Shown here in pieces: positions 31,531 to 42,632 of a stretch of 64,000 bases of DNA. Made by a program: the position numbers and the translations under genes. How positions within the stretch are numbered: the first letter of the stretch is position 1; each line of letters starts with the position of its first letter. Source of the stretch: Tridacna crocea (taxonomy: Eukaryota; Mollusca; Bivalvia; Cardiida; Cardiidae); NCBI GenBank assembly GCA_943736015.1, contig OX031070.1, positions 20,729,673-20,793,672 on the forward strand. The letters run 5' to 3'. The notes under the pieces are model-generated. The model saw nothing but the letters and a program-made list of their open reading frames with translations, had not been told where the DNA came from and did not search any database.

Positions 31531-32561
31531 TTTTTAGCTCTGAGCACGAAGTGCTCAGAGTGAACTATTGTGAAAGTGCTGTGTCCCTCGTCCGTCGTCC
31601 GTCGTGCGTCGCCCGTGGTCAACTTTTACCTTGTGTACGCTGTAGAGGCCAACTAGGTCACTAGGTCAAATCTTAGAAAAACCTTGTGTACGCTCTAGAG
31701 GTCACATTTTCAGTCCAATACTCATGAAAGTTGGTCAGAATTTTTGTCTTGATAATGTGTCGGATGAGTTTGAAATGGGTCATGTCGGGTATAAACTAGG
31801 TCACCAAGTCAAATGTTAGAAAAACCTTTTGTACGCTCTAGAGGCCACATTTCCCGTCCAAAACTCTTGTAAGTTGGTCAGAATGTTTTTCTTGATGATA
31901 TCTCGGACGAGTTTGAGAAAGGGTCATTTTGGCTTAAAAACTAGGTTACCTGGTCAAATCTTAGAAAAACCTTGTATACGCTCTGGATGCCACATTTCCA
32001 GTCCAACACTCTTGAAAATTGGTCAGAATGTTTGCCTTGATAATATCTTAGATGACTTTGAAAATGGGTCATGTTGGGTCAAAAACTAGGTCAATAGGTC
32101 AGATGTTATACAAGCCTTGTGTATGCTCTGGAGGTCACATTTTCAGTCTGATACTCCTGAAACTTATACTTTGAATGCGTTTGAAAATGGGTGAAATATT
32201 AGAACAACCTTGTGCACACTCTAGAGGCAACATTTCCTGCCTGATACTCTTCAAAGTTGGTCGGAATGTTTGTTTTGATGATGTCTCAAAAGAGTTTGAT
32301 AATGGGTAATTGTTGGGTCGAAAACTAGGTCACTTGGTCAAGTCTTAGAAAAACCTTTTGTATGCTGTAGAGGCCACATTTTCAGTCATATATTCATGAA
32401 ACTTGGTCAGAATGTTTGTCTTGTTGATATCTCAAAAGTGTTTGTTAATGGGAAATGTCTGATAAAAAAACTAGGTCACTGGGAAACTAGATTGAAAATG
32501 ATTCATGTTTGGTCAATAGACTCAGGTGAGCGATTTCAGGGCCATCATGGCCCTCTTGTTA
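31531..32561 (+). mobile_element. Family E element, divergent core (E2 subfamily)
   Basis: 5' TTTTTAGCTCTGAGCACG with the palindrome CTGAGCACGAAGTGCTCAG and GTCCGTCGTCCGTCGTGCG. The core has six blocks of AACTAGGTCACTTGGTCAA type near 31651, 31795, 31941, 32083, 32323 and 32469 (about 144-base period, one longer gap). The 3' end is CTCAGGTGAGCGATTTC, GGGCCATCATGGCCC, TCTTGTT. Ends match the other E elements but the core is unrelated. That suggests core replacement, or separate families sharing terminal signals. Confidence 0.8.
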
Positions 32562-32938
32562 ACTATTCTATCCATCTTAATATGTATGCTAAATGCAAAT
32601 GCAAATGAATTTCCATAAGCTGCTCACAATTTTCTCAGTACAATTAACTCAAACCATACACATCGCGACCTTTCACTTTCGCATGCGGGGAGATTAGACC
32701 AAGTTCTAATGAACTACACATCAACTAAGAAACATGCGGTAGTTTCAAGCTTCAAACGCCCCATTAGTCGAAGGAAAACAGATTGGTGTCCATTAATCAC
32801 TTTATAGGACTAATTTACTAATTTGGCCAAAGAATCAGATGTAGAAGGAAAGACACGTAAAATTTCAACTCTCCAGAAAAGCAGATGGCAACGAAACCTC
32901 TTGCAACAACTTCATGTTCATACTGAGTATTTATGAAT

Positions 32939-33061
32939 CCAGGGTCCTTACTCATCAACCATTCTTAAAACAAATGGTCGAGCCAATCAGATCTTATTTT
33001 ACTTTCGAAATCTTGATTCAGATTAAGATTGAAGTTAAGACCAGTGAGTGAATACGGATCC
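32939..33061. mobile_element. Family B MITE, internally deleted
   Basis: CCAGGGTCCTTACTCATCAAC on the left and GACCAGTGAGTGAATACGG on the right. The central palindrome has shrunk to AATGGTCGAGCCAATCAGAT. Confidence 0.7.
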
Positions 33062-34277
33062 CTACTTTTCCACGCTCCGTGCCTTGTACACATCCTACAT
33101 ATTACGATCTACAATTTCCTTTCATATATACATGAAAACAATTTTTATGTAAAGAAATACGTGACAATTTCAACGATAGTATCAATTTGTTTTCATTTGC
33201 CACGAGTGTATTGTTATAATCTATACTATATAGTGTATCTGTCTGTCATCACGAGGACTACTTAGAATCTATGTAGATAATGTTTTTAAGGATTTCTTTG
33301 AATACAAACGTAATATACTTTAAGCCTTCACGTGTGCAATATCGAATAGCATGCATCGCAAAGTCCGTATAATATACGAATAAAAATAAAATTAAGGCTT
33401 TCTAACATAAACAAAAGCTTTGAAAAGCTTTGAGCTCATTATTTTCTAATGTCCCCGTTTTGTGTCACAACCATTTTGCCATAATTACGGAAAAACGTTA
33501 CATTATGAATTATCGTATTATATCGTTTCGCAATAAGTACCACCTGGGAAATTACTTATTGTAGAGCTGCCTAATAAGGAGTTACATCCCATTTATCTTG
33601 TTACATCAGCTCCCGAAATCTCATTTCCTTAGGTCAACTAGGATGACAAAAACTTTAAGATTGGGTTCTTCTATTCTAAAGAAAGAATTTAAATTTCCAG
33701 AGGAAAAAGACAGATTCAACTTTGTCATACAGTAGAGATTTTTTTTTCAACAAAGTAAATAAGTTCAACCTTTTATTTTTGCTGTTTGAGAGCGCTTACA
33801 AAAGTTTCGTTCGAAACACAGGGATCTTTTTCATAACATGGAATCAAACATGGGAGTTGTACTCATGTGACCTTGAACTTACGACAAACAGGAAAGAAAA
33901 GACGAATGAAAAGACAGATTCAACTTTGTCATATGGTAGAGGTATATCGATTAAAGAGAGAATGAATACAAGTTTTCCACTAATGGGTGTGTAAAGGGAA
34001 CGGACGGTAGCGCCATATTGTTGTCGCGGCATTACAATTTCCGCTCACTTTGTCTCTGAAGGGTTTACAAGTATTTTACCTAGTCATGCACGATTTCGCG
34101 TTAGATTTATTGAACAAGTTTGCCCTGTGAGAAATATGCTTTGAAGGCTAGACGCGTTTCGATCAGTGTTACAGCGCAAGACCGTTGAAATCATTTAGAC
34201 AAGGGCGGAAATTACTCTATACATGGACATTTGTTGTGAGACAACCTTCACCGTAAATAGTCTGATATATAGAGTTT
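33062..34277. other. Mostly unannotated, with a 33-bp direct repeat
   Basis: AAGACAGATTCAACTTTGTC followed by ATA(C/T)(A/G)GTAGAG occurs near 33705 and again near 33909, in direct orientation. Between them the minus strand shows CACATGAGTACAACTCCC and ATGTTTGATTCC, like a SINE B-box region. A 90-codon frame covers it but has no support as a gene. Confidence 0.4.
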
Positions 34278-34430
34278 ATTTCATCAGCTTGTGGTTAATA
34301 TGGAGAAATATTTGCCGAAAAAGGGAAAAGTATGCGAAAATAACGAGTGCCGTAAGGCACGAATTATTTTCGCGGACCTTTCCCTTTTGAGGCAAATATT
34401 TCCACTTATTAACCACAAGCTGATGAAATA
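34278..34430. repeat. Long imperfect hairpin (~70-bp arms)
   Basis: TATTTCATCAGCTTGTGG and CCACAAGCTGATGAAATA are exact ends. Inner arms AAAGGGAAAAGTATGCG and CGCGGACCTTTCCCTTTT follow, then a perfect inner stem CGAGTGCCGTAAGGCACG. It is unrelated to A-F in sequence, but it lies close to a family G hairpin with similar ATTTCATC ends. Confidence 0.85.
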
Positions 34431-34611
34431 AATTGTATTTTATATTTCCTCTGATTTTTTTGTCAACGAATGCCACTTTTAAAACTAGTGATCACAAGCC
34501 AGTTAACTGGATTTTCGACGGGAGGAAAATATTCACTGTGACTGGGAAATAATTCCCCCAGCTTAAATTACGACATTTCTTTACGCATAACATTTCTAAA
34601 AATAGACATAT

Positions 34612-35068
34612 GAAATATATAGAGGATATTTGTTTTTTTCAGTGAAAGATCGAACTTTATTTCATCGAGTGGACACCATGGGTAATATTTTCACGAGTGG
34701 CGCAGCCACGAGTGAAAATATTACCCATGGTGTTCACGAGATGAAATAAAGTTCGATCTTTCACGAAAAAAACAAATATTCTATTTATTTCATGCTTTTA
34801 ACCCTTTCTGGGTGGAGCTTTATCAAAATTCAGTACAGTTCTTTTCCCTTATTTCCCGTGGCGTACCCCTCCCGCATAGCAACGTTACGTCAAGCGCAAG
34901 AAATGTAACGTATATGACGTCATATTTCCCATCTAGTTGTTAGGCACGCGCAATTTACCTAGGCAACAAGAACGTGAAAATCGGTATTTTCACTGGTGTT
35001 ACCAGAGTAAGATCGAAAAATATTTTCACTGCTATTTCTCGATATCCTACCGGAAAGCATGAAATAAA
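34612..35068 (+). mobile_element. Family G element with long hairpin
   Basis: The hairpin at 34636-34776 has arms GATCGAACTTTATTTCATCG and the complement ending GAAATAAAGTTCGATC. The body that follows is the reverse complement of the one at 28340-28625. It contains TATATGACGTCATATTT (a perfect TGACGTCA), ACCTAGGCAACAAGAACG and TGGTGTTACCAGAG. No transposase is visible. Confidence 0.85.
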
Positions 35069-35430
35069 ATATACTGTCAAACTGTATTGCCGAACAGGAC
35101 GTCCAGATATATTAATACTATCTTTAGCAGTTAGCATTTATTCGAAAACCTATCGCTTAGTTTTACTGACCAATCAGATTCGTCAAAAATATTCACCACG
35201 GTCTTGAACTTTCCATTTCAATGGAAATTAAAAGATCTGTTGTCTGCTTTCAAAGTTTCGACCCGTAAAGCTGTCTTAATAATGTTTATCTATTTGTTCC
35301 GTTCTGTGCACAAGGTCGAAGATAACCTACAGGAACAAAAACATGGCGACATTTTTTTTCCAGTCGAGTTTAGAAATATGTGCAAGATATTTTCAAATAA
35401 TTGATGAATACCATAACTAATATCAAACCT

Positions 35431-35655
35431 ATAGCACTTTACCAAACGAACAAATTTTAGACTGGTCAAAAGTGAGAGCACTTGCAGACGACAATATAAA
35501 CGTAACTCAAAAATTGAAATTTGATTCCAGCAGGGTAGAAAATATTGTACGAAAAGGAGAAAATGCTGGTTTCCAGCATTTTCTCCATTTCCAACAATGT
35601 TTCAAAAGGCCTCTATCTCAGGAAGGTAAAAACCAGGGATTGTTTGGTAAAGGGT
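35431..35655 (-). mobile_element. Family A piggyBac-like palindromic MITE
   Basis: TAGCACTTTACCAAACGAAC, CACTTGCAGACGACAATA, core AAAATGCTGGTTTCCAGC, GATTGTTTGGTAAAGGG. The left TTAA is lost. Confidence 0.8.
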
Positions 35656-36127
35656 ACACTAATGAATTAACTGAATGGATATTTCCAGCCTAAAATGAAA
35701 ACCCCAAATACTGTGACCCAAAGCATTTTGATCAGAAAAATTGGCCCATATCGTGTGGTGTAGGGATCCAAGATTAGACAGCACTGCGTGAACCAAAGCA
35801 CCGTCATGTTGAGGAGAGTTTGGTAGCAAGAGGGTAGTGCTTTGTATAGCAATAGCTTATTTTTCCTCGAACCGGTGATATTTGCATTCGTCCGTTTTTG
35901 TTACATGGATTGTGAACAGAAATGACCTTTTCGTATGCTCCTTTCATAGATGAAAAATGTTTAAACTCGTACAAGTATTATCTAAAATTCGTTTTATTTT
36001 AAGAATTTATAAATCATCATCGATAATGATGCTATCTAAAACAGTTGTCCCTCGGTGCTCTCCGTACTTTGATTTAGAATACTAGAGAAAGTCTGGAGCA
36101 AAATTAGAACTAATGTGTCTTCTTTTT
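35656..36127. other. Unannotated AT-rich stretch
   Basis: No repeat family or gene is recognised. Confidence 0.3.
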
Positions 36128-36310
36128 TGTGTTACATTAGCAAGAATCCAAAACGTTATCTGTCTACTGTCTTATCTACTAGTTATATGAATCATGAGAG
36201 TGTTTAATATAAACGTCCATCTTTATTAACTTCCCATTTGTAAAGACACTGTTTGGTCTGTCGGCCATAAAATATCACGTGTCCTTTGAGAGTTGGTGTT
36301 TGGACTGAAA
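36128..36310 (+). repeat. Dispersed repeat R2, copy 1
   Basis: ATGAGAGTGTTTAATATAAA, CGTCCATCTTTATTAACTT, TAAAGACACTGTTTGG and GTGTCCTTTGAGAGTTGGTG recur in the same orientation at 43026-43205. No terminal repeats or protein are seen. Confidence 0.85.
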
Positions 36311-36327
36311 CGTTTCCATCCTTCCCT

Positions 36328-36534
36328 TAATCCTTTGAATGGTATGGGCAAAAATAGGGACTTTTGCTGACGGCATAAATCAAGATGAGCATACACAGCC
36401 CGTGCAATCTAATCTATACCACTCGCTGGTTTAGTCAAGTTTTTGCGATATTTTTTTTCTAAGTCTCAGTGAAATATATTTAACGCCGTCGAAAGAAGTC
36501 CAGGTTATGTATTTGGCGCCAAAGGACTAAGAAG
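36328..36534 (+). mobile_element. Family C element, second subfamily, with short TIRs
   Basis: CTTAATCCTTTG and CAAAGGACTAAG are inverted ends. Inside are GACGGCATAAATCAAGATG, CACAGCCCGTGCAATC and a long right flank with TTTAACGCCGTCGAAAG. The flank is shared with the copies at 51580 and 56415. Confidence 0.7.
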
Positions 36535-36559
36535 GCATAATTTTGAGGTGAACATTCGA

Positions 36560-36625
36560 TGTTCTTTTTTCTGTAAGTCAAGATTAGATTGAAAAGAACT
36601 TTGTGCTTGGTCTTGCTTCTACACG
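36560..36625. repeat. Family C hairpin remnant
   Basis: TCTGTAAGTCAAGATTAGAT and CTTGGTCTTGCTTCTACACG are weak inverted arms. Confidence 0.4.
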
Positions 36626-36675
36626 TCTTTGACATTCTATGCTACAAGTAATTTAAGTCAGATGGTATGAATTGT

Positions 36676-36790
36676 GAAGCCATATCGTATTCGCCAACAG
36701 TTCTTATTTGCAGTTTTAGTCTTATTCTAGATAATGGGAAGTACTCGTAAGTGGTTTAGCCAATTAGATCTTTGTTCCATTTAGATTTAG
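36676..36790 (+). repeat. Family B MITE, left part
   Basis: TATCGTATTCGCCAACAG, TTTTAGTCTTATTCTAG and GTGGTTTAGCCAATTAG match the left arm and centre of family B. The right arm is missing. Confidence 0.55.
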
Positions 36791-37164
36791 ATCATGCTTT
36801 GAGCTCATGTATGTAGATGTATAGTTATATATCTACTTGGGACCCCGTTTTGTTGTCTGCATTTGAAACTAAAATGGAAGCAGTGAACTTGATTATATGA
36901 CAATTTACAGTGCCACGCACGTTCATTTGGTGTTGTACAACAACGTGCTAATTGGTATAGTTATTATAATCAGTGTCTAAAAGTGAGTAAAGACGTCTAA
37001 AATGAGTATTTTACCAGAATTCCTCTGTCAGAAACGCACTCAGAGAAACTCTTGTTCGCGAAAACTGATAGACTGAAAGTTCTTTGGGAGTGGACCAACA
37101 CCACTTAAACTTAGGTTCATATATCTTGTTATGTCGTTCATACGCAGTCCCAAGTTTATGCGAC

Positions 37165-37352
37165 CCGAGGGCAAAAGTCTATTGAAAAAGAAAAGGGAAA
37201 ATGCTGTAACCAGATTTTTGGTTTTTTTTTCTCCACCATGTTTTCTACTCTATCAAACAAAAAAGTCATCATTTAAACTACATTTAATTTGTCGTCTGAA
37301 AATGATTACAATTTAGTTGTGTCCTAAATTTTGTTGTTTTGCAAGGAGTTAA
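37165..37352 (+). mobile_element. Family A MITE, left end lost
   Basis: Degraded core (AAAGGGAAAATGCTGTAACC, AGATTTTTGG) followed by a good right half: AACTACATTTAATTTGTCG and TTTTGCAAGGAGTTAA. Confidence 0.65.
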
Positions 37353-37769
37353 ATGGTGATAGGAACAACTCGATACTTGGTAAAGTGTTAAATGGTGATG
37401 GGAATTACATGGTACTTGTGTTTGATGATTTCAGGCACTGTTGTCGTTTTTTGGCCAGTTTGCACTTTCAATAAATAAATCATTTTCAATAGATGTGCAC
37501 AGCTAATGAAATCTGCAACGAGTGATTTGTTGATCGAGTATAACCAGTCACAGAGCAATTTGGATAACGCGACTTTGAAGTCGGCACTGTACATCTGATT
37601 GTTGAACTCGGCAGCAGAGTTTTGTTTTTCTCGCTCTAATTAATGTCAAGTTCAATAAAAGGTCCATTTGTTTCGCTCGCTGTCCGGGGGTTTGTTTTTG
37701 AGCGCATCCCGGTTCCCTTTTTGTCTGTTACAAAGGGAAAAAAATACATTGCATGCGAGAAATTTTGTA

Positions 37770-37926
37770 TTAACTCTTTACCAAACAACCCCTGGTTTTG
37801 ACTACCCAGAGGAAGAGGCCTTTTGAAAACATTGTTGGAAAAGGAGAAAATGCTGGTAACCAGCATTTTCTCCTTTTCCCACAATGTTTTCTACCCTACA
37901 AGTTTCAGTTTAATTTTTGAGTTAAG
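37770..37926 (+). mobile_element. Family A MITE, left half plus perfect core
   Basis: TTAACTCTTTACCAAACAAC, CCCTGGTTTTGACTACCC and a full core (GAGAAAATGCTGGTAACC / AGCATTTTCTCC). The right half ends after CAGTTTAATTTTTGAG. Confidence 0.85.
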
Positions 37927-38623
37927 TTTGATGTCGTTGTTGAGTACATTTCTAATTGTTATCGATGAGTCAGTCCACTGAAGAACCACTGTACGGTTTT
38001 GACGAGGCGACGGCAGCCTCATCCGAAATCTTGGTTTTACTCTACAGTGTACGAATCCGATTAGATTCAAGATTGTATGCAATGACGCTGAATGGTTCCC
38101 TTGTATTGCATGTACGAAATGACTTAGGGCAACAAATATGTTAGTTATTTTATTGATATTCAAAAACAAACGAGCACGGACTTTTGCAAACGGTATAGTT
38201 TATTGTCAAGGGAGACTACTCTTCCGAATAAATGTCCATTTTCGAGGCTCTGGCCTCGTTCTGAACAATCAATATTCGAAAGTAAAGAGACGATTACGGA
38301 TTCAGCTATTTTGTACTCACACACGATAGTATTAAAGCGATTTCGTTGTAAAATTGCAGATATCAAGTGAAATAATCTATTTAAGCAACAACAGGCTAAA
38401 ATTGCAAAGTATTTGATCTCTCTTGCTGATCGTAAACGCCCACTTCACTATATTCAGTATCATTGGAAAAAATACTTGAGGCATGCTCTATGAAAAAAGG
38501 GAGTTTAATTTATCTACACAAAGTACCGACCCAGTCAGCCTTTGTCCGCTGTCTGATGTGGGTCGAAACTGTTTGTTATTGGTCTGTTTTCTGATTGTCA
38601 AAAGGACCATTCTGCCTCATGTT
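37927..38623. other. Unannotated stretch
   Basis: Open frames of 62 codons (plus, 37956) and 92 codons (minus, 37891-38169) overlap each other. I see no domain or splice context to choose either. A weak D-type remnant (CGACCCAGTCAGCCTTTG, TGTGGGTCGAAACTG) is near 38527. Confidence 0.3.
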
Positions 38624-38858
38624 TTAACCCTTTAGCTTTACCAAACAATCCCTGGTTTTAAGGCCCTGAGATGGAAGCCTTTTGAAAACATTGTGAGAAA
38701 ATGGTTACCAGCATTTTCTGCTTTTCCAAAAATGTTCGCTTGAAATGAATTACAAGTTTTGAGTTACATTTAATTTGTTATCTGCAAGTGCTTTCAATTT
38801 AGACGAGTCGTTTTTTCGGTTTTTTTTTTTTTTTTTTTTTCCTTTGGTAAAGAATTAA
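38624..38858 (+). mobile_element. Family A MITE, complete with shortened stem
   Basis: TTAACCCTTTAGCTTTACC, CAATCCCTGGTTTTAAGG, then GTGAGAAAATGGTTACCAGC. The left stem has lost AAAGGAGAAA while the right stem keeps TTTTCTGCTTTTCC. A T-run interrupts the right end before TTTGGTAAAGAATTAA. Confidence 0.8.
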
Positions 38859-39025
38859 ATTGGTTGTTAAACAAAATGGATCTTACAGACACACGATTAT
38901 GTGATGTCTTGCTGCAGTTGACAAAATGGACCACGATGATGCGTGAAGGCCTCTTTTGTCAGAACACGGCTCATTTATTTCGGGCATAGCTGAGTTCAGT
39001 GGACAAAGCTCAAATATAATCGCGC

Positions 39026-39249
39026 ACTTCACTTTTACCACACAATCCCTACTTTTGACGATCCTGAGAAAGAAGCCTTTAGAAAACATTGTTGGAAGAG
39101 GAGAAAATGCTGGTAACCAGCATTTTCTCCTCTTTCCACAGTGTTTTCAACCCTTCACAAAACAATTTTTTTTTTAACTTTTATTTGGTCGTTTGCAAAT
39201 GCTTTCGATTTGGACAAGCTTAAAATACTGTTGTTTGGTAAAGAGTTAA
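39026..39249 (+). mobile_element. Family A piggyBac-like MITE, covarying stem
   Basis: CACTTTTACCACACAATCC, GACGATCCTGAGAAAGAAGC, core GGAAGAGGAGAAAATGCTGG with CAGCATTTTCTCCTCTTTCC. The A-to-G change in AAGAGGAG is mirrored in CTCCTCTT. Right end TGTTTGGTAAAGAGTTAA. Confidence 0.85.
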
Positions 39250-39911
39250 GGTTTCATCTTCGATACCCGATAGCGTCATCGGTGACCTAAAGTTTCCTTG
39301 GACAGGGCTTTTCAAAACCCAACCCAACTAGGGAAACAGGAGAGAATGAATACATGAGCTGATAAAACTGAAAAACTGCTGAAAAGGGATGTAAAAAAAA
39401 AAATCCTATTGACGTAAACAATAATATAAACAATAAAACTTTCTTGTCTAAAATTTCTGTTCGGTTCTCTGTGTCTTTGATATTTTCCGCTTGATTTCGA
39501 TCGATAGGTTAGTTCTAGGAGCAAATCCACTTTCTCCTCGGTTAATGTCTCCCAAAAGAACGTTTTTATGTGAACTCTCACTAAAGATGTAACCTTTGCC
39601 ATGCTGGTTTAAAACAGCCAGCAGAACAAACCAGCGTTTTACCCATACGCTGAAACTGCGATCTTGTTGTGTCCGTTGTACGACGAAGATCGAGTTCAAA
39701 AGAACGGCATCTATAGGCGTTATATATATTTTAAAAGTACTTGAAGTATGAGTATTTTGGAATGTAATGCATTGTTTATTGAATTTATTGTCAATTGCAT
39801 ATATTATGAGACAAGATTGAATGTGCCTTTGGTACATAGCCGATAACCGTTATGAAAATAAATGAAGGTCAAGGTAATTTTTTTATTAATATCGAATTTT
39901 AACGACGGTCG
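39250..39911. other. Unannotated stretch with overlapping minus-strand frames
   Basis: Two minus-strand frames (39448-39837, 129 codons; 39312-39602, 96 codons) overlap in different phases. The longer one includes an EIKRKISKTQRTEQKF terminus, but there is no recognisable domain. I cannot show that either is coding. Confidence 0.25.
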
Positions 39912-40050
39912 TTAAAGGTAAAGCATTGTGTGAAAATATGGTAGGAAATGGAAAAAATGCTTGTAAACAACATTTTCTCCTTTTCCCGCATTATTATTAG
40001 GTCTTTCAGACACACATTCCCATTTTAGAGACACATTTAAGTTCTACTCT
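39912..40050 (+). mobile_element. Family A MITE, degenerate
   Basis: GGTAGGAAATGGAAAAAATG, CTTGTAAACAACATTTTC, TCCTTTTCCCGCATTATT. The ends are unclear. Confidence 0.5.
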
Positions 40051-41035
40051 AAACAAATGCCTCTACTAGGACAAGTGGACAAATCCAACGTCTGTTCCAG
40101 GGTGGTTTTCTACCTTCACTGTCCAATGCAAGTCCAAATGTTTCAAAATCATAGCTTGAATCTGGAAGGTTACCAAACATATCATGAATTTTATAAGAAG
40201 GCAAGTCATAATTGTGACTCTGAGAAGGGGAAAAACAGACTGCACAAATGTGTAGGCCCAGTTCAAACTTCTACGTATAGGACAAACATAGACCGACAGG
40301 GGGTTAAATACGTGCTCTGTAGCTATAACGCTTCTCTAACTGTAAATGCTCCGATAGGTTGAAGACACCCCAGGGATTTATCAAAGAACCTTACTTCTTT
40401 TATGCATTACTGGTTGAACATAATATATTTTATCTTGTAGCCATGCAGGCAAGGATATATATATTTTGGGGCGGGGAGATATTTCACTTCATAAACTGTT
40501 TTCCTCTTGTTTTGCTTCATTATTTTAAACTTATCAAACTTAACCACACAAAACTTTCCTAAAGTGTTAACGTTTGGTGGCATATTTCTGCTATTGTCGT
40601 TTGGTAATGAGTTAAGAATTAAACAAAAAGTCATGTGTATCATCTGAATGTTACAAACATGTCTTCATGGTCGCCTTTTTTTAAAATGTATTTCCAAAGG
40701 CATTAAAAAGGGCAGGCCAAGATCGCACTGCATGCATGTGCTGGCTGACTTGGTGTATTCAGTTCACAAAGATGATGTGATATTCAGTATAGGGGACATC
40801 TCAGATGCGTGCTTCATGGCCATAACAGATCTTATATTTCAACATTCCAATGGGCTGCAGACGCACCACAGAATTTACTGAAAGACTTAAATGTTAAAAA
40901 TGAATAATTTTTCTGTTGAGATAGACTATGGAAACTTTTGAAAAGATGTTTTTACTTCCATGGTGAGAAAATGCACCAGAAAGCCCGGCTTGCCGGCAAG
41001 GCCAGCGAAGCGAAGCTGGTTCCTTGCTCTTTATA
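40051..41035. other. Unannotated stretch
   Basis: It contains a family A right-end fragment at about 40575-40614 (GTCGTTTGGTAATGAGTTAA) and open frames of 101 and 77 codons without motifs. No gene is supported. Confidence 0.3.
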
Positions 41036-41145
41036 TCATCGCTAACTGCGCAGGCTGGCCTGTGTCGAAACTTATGGCAAGTGTATGAAGCCTCCTTTTC
41101 ACACAACATGGCTCATATATGAGACATGCTTCATCCTACTTGATC

Positions 41146-41370
41146 TAACTCTTTATCAAAAGACAGAATTCAAGGCTGGTCCAAATTGAAAGCATCTACA
41201 GACAACAAAATAAAAGTGACTGAAAATTTGAATTGTTTGTAAAACGTAGAAAACATTGTGGGAAAAGGAGAAAATGCTGGTTACCAGCATTTTCTCCTTT
41301 TGCCACAATGTTTTCAAAAGGCTTCTTTCTCAGGGTCTTTAAAACCAGGGATTGTTTGGGAGAGGTTTAA
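41146..41370 (-). mobile_element. Family A piggyBac-like palindromic MITE
   Basis: TAACTCTTTATCAAAAGAC, ATCTACAGACAACAAAATAA, perfect core arms ending AAAATGCTGGTTACCAGC, then CTTCTTTCTCAGGGTC and GATTGTTTGGGAGAGGTTTAA. Confidence 0.85.
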
Positions 41371-41504
41371 GGAATCTCCGTGATGCTTTTTACTGAGCAA
41401 GTCGTCACATAGCTATAGATTCATAAATTCAATTTGTCAAAAAAACGCCTGAATCCAAAGGTAGAATTTTCCTTGGTCATGCCGAAAAGTTACTAAAAGC
41501 AAAA

Positions 41505-41566
41505 GTTTCGACACAGGTCAGCCTGTGTGGACTGCGTAGGCTGACCTAGTCGATACTTTATGGGGA
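41505..41566. repeat. GC-rich hairpin (D-related)
   Basis: AGTTTCGACACAGGTCAGCC and GGCTGACCTAGTCGATACTT pair around TGTGTGGACTGCGTA. Remnants of the same hairpin type occur near 41036 and 43465. Confidence 0.7.
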
Positions 41567-42030
41567 TACAATAAACTCCACTTCACATAGAACGGCTGTT
41601 GGATCATATTTGTAACAAATCATATATGTAACACCTGTTACATATATGATCACATATGTAACATGTGTTACATATATGACTCGGAAATCAAGCATAAATG
41701 TAACATATTTTGTGACGAATATGATCGATGCCGGTTTTTGATGTGACATGAAATCACATATGTCACAGGTCAATTTTGATTTAAAAACAGTACAAAAGAA
41801 TGCATATTTACATCTGAAACACATTTGTAGCAGGTTTTTATTCACCAGATGGGCCAATATCTTGATACTGATTTGTTGTGTCACTTTGTCCATCGTCGTC
41901 ATCGGCGGTGACGTCGACGTCACTCTTTCGCGTCCGCTCCATATTTCCTCAACTCTTTAAAGGATATTCATGAATATAATGTCCGGTATCGTGGCTGCTC
42001 TCTGTTTATATATATAAACATATATATATG

Positions 42031-42585
42031 GGCCACAACGTGAGAAAATGTACCTTCGGACAATTGGTGAGTATTTGATAAACAACGTTATTTTGAATGT
42101 ATAATATTTCTGGAGTATGTTAGTCTTTATTTGAACAGATTATTCAGGTTATTTTGTGAGTTATGACCAATTTACTATATGAACCCTACAAACGTCATTT
42201 ACCTGAAAAATGAAGTCAAAGTTGCGTAATGCATTTCTGCGTGTTAGTAGAACCTACAAAACTCGATGCATTTGCTTAAAACTGTTTAAGCACTGATCAA
42301 ACCCCGTATTGTTACGGCAATATGTTGAAATTATTTTGTGTATTTTATTGCGATGTGGTTGCTATGGTTACCTTTTAACGATAGATATAGGAAAATATAT
42401 AAAATGGGCTGAGACAAGGGCAGATAACTCCAAGTATTGAAATAAATATGTTTTAAAACTCATTCAGTTGAAAGATTACAATTACAGTGATATTTTTAAA
42501 ACATTTATATTACATGATTTTTCCTCTTTTTGCAGCTTTCTACTAGTGATGACAGAATGTCCGAAGGTACATTTTGTCACGGTGA
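42031..42585. mobile_element. Nested TIR element (ends AAAATGTACCTTCGGACA)
   Basis: AACGTGAGAAAATGTACC... at 42037 and its complement ...GGTACATTTTGTCACGG at 42560 share an 18-base perfect inverted core (AAAATGTACCTTCGGACA). It lies inside the 41.6-42.9 kb element. The ~500-base interior is AT-rich with no motif. Confidence 0.65.
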
Positions 42586-42596
42586 GGTTCATGCGT

Positions 42597-42632
42597 TTGT
42601 GTGTGTGTGTGGGTGTGTGTGTGTGTGTGTGA
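42597..42632 (+). repeat. GT microsatellite
   Basis: A TTGTGTGTGTGTGGGTGTG run next to the right TIR repeats. Confidence 0.95.

Noticed and set aside
39312..39837. Two overlapping minus-strand frames of 129 and 96 codons
   Set aside because: They lie in different phases over the same DNA and neither shows a domain. One may be real, but nothing in the sequence decides which.
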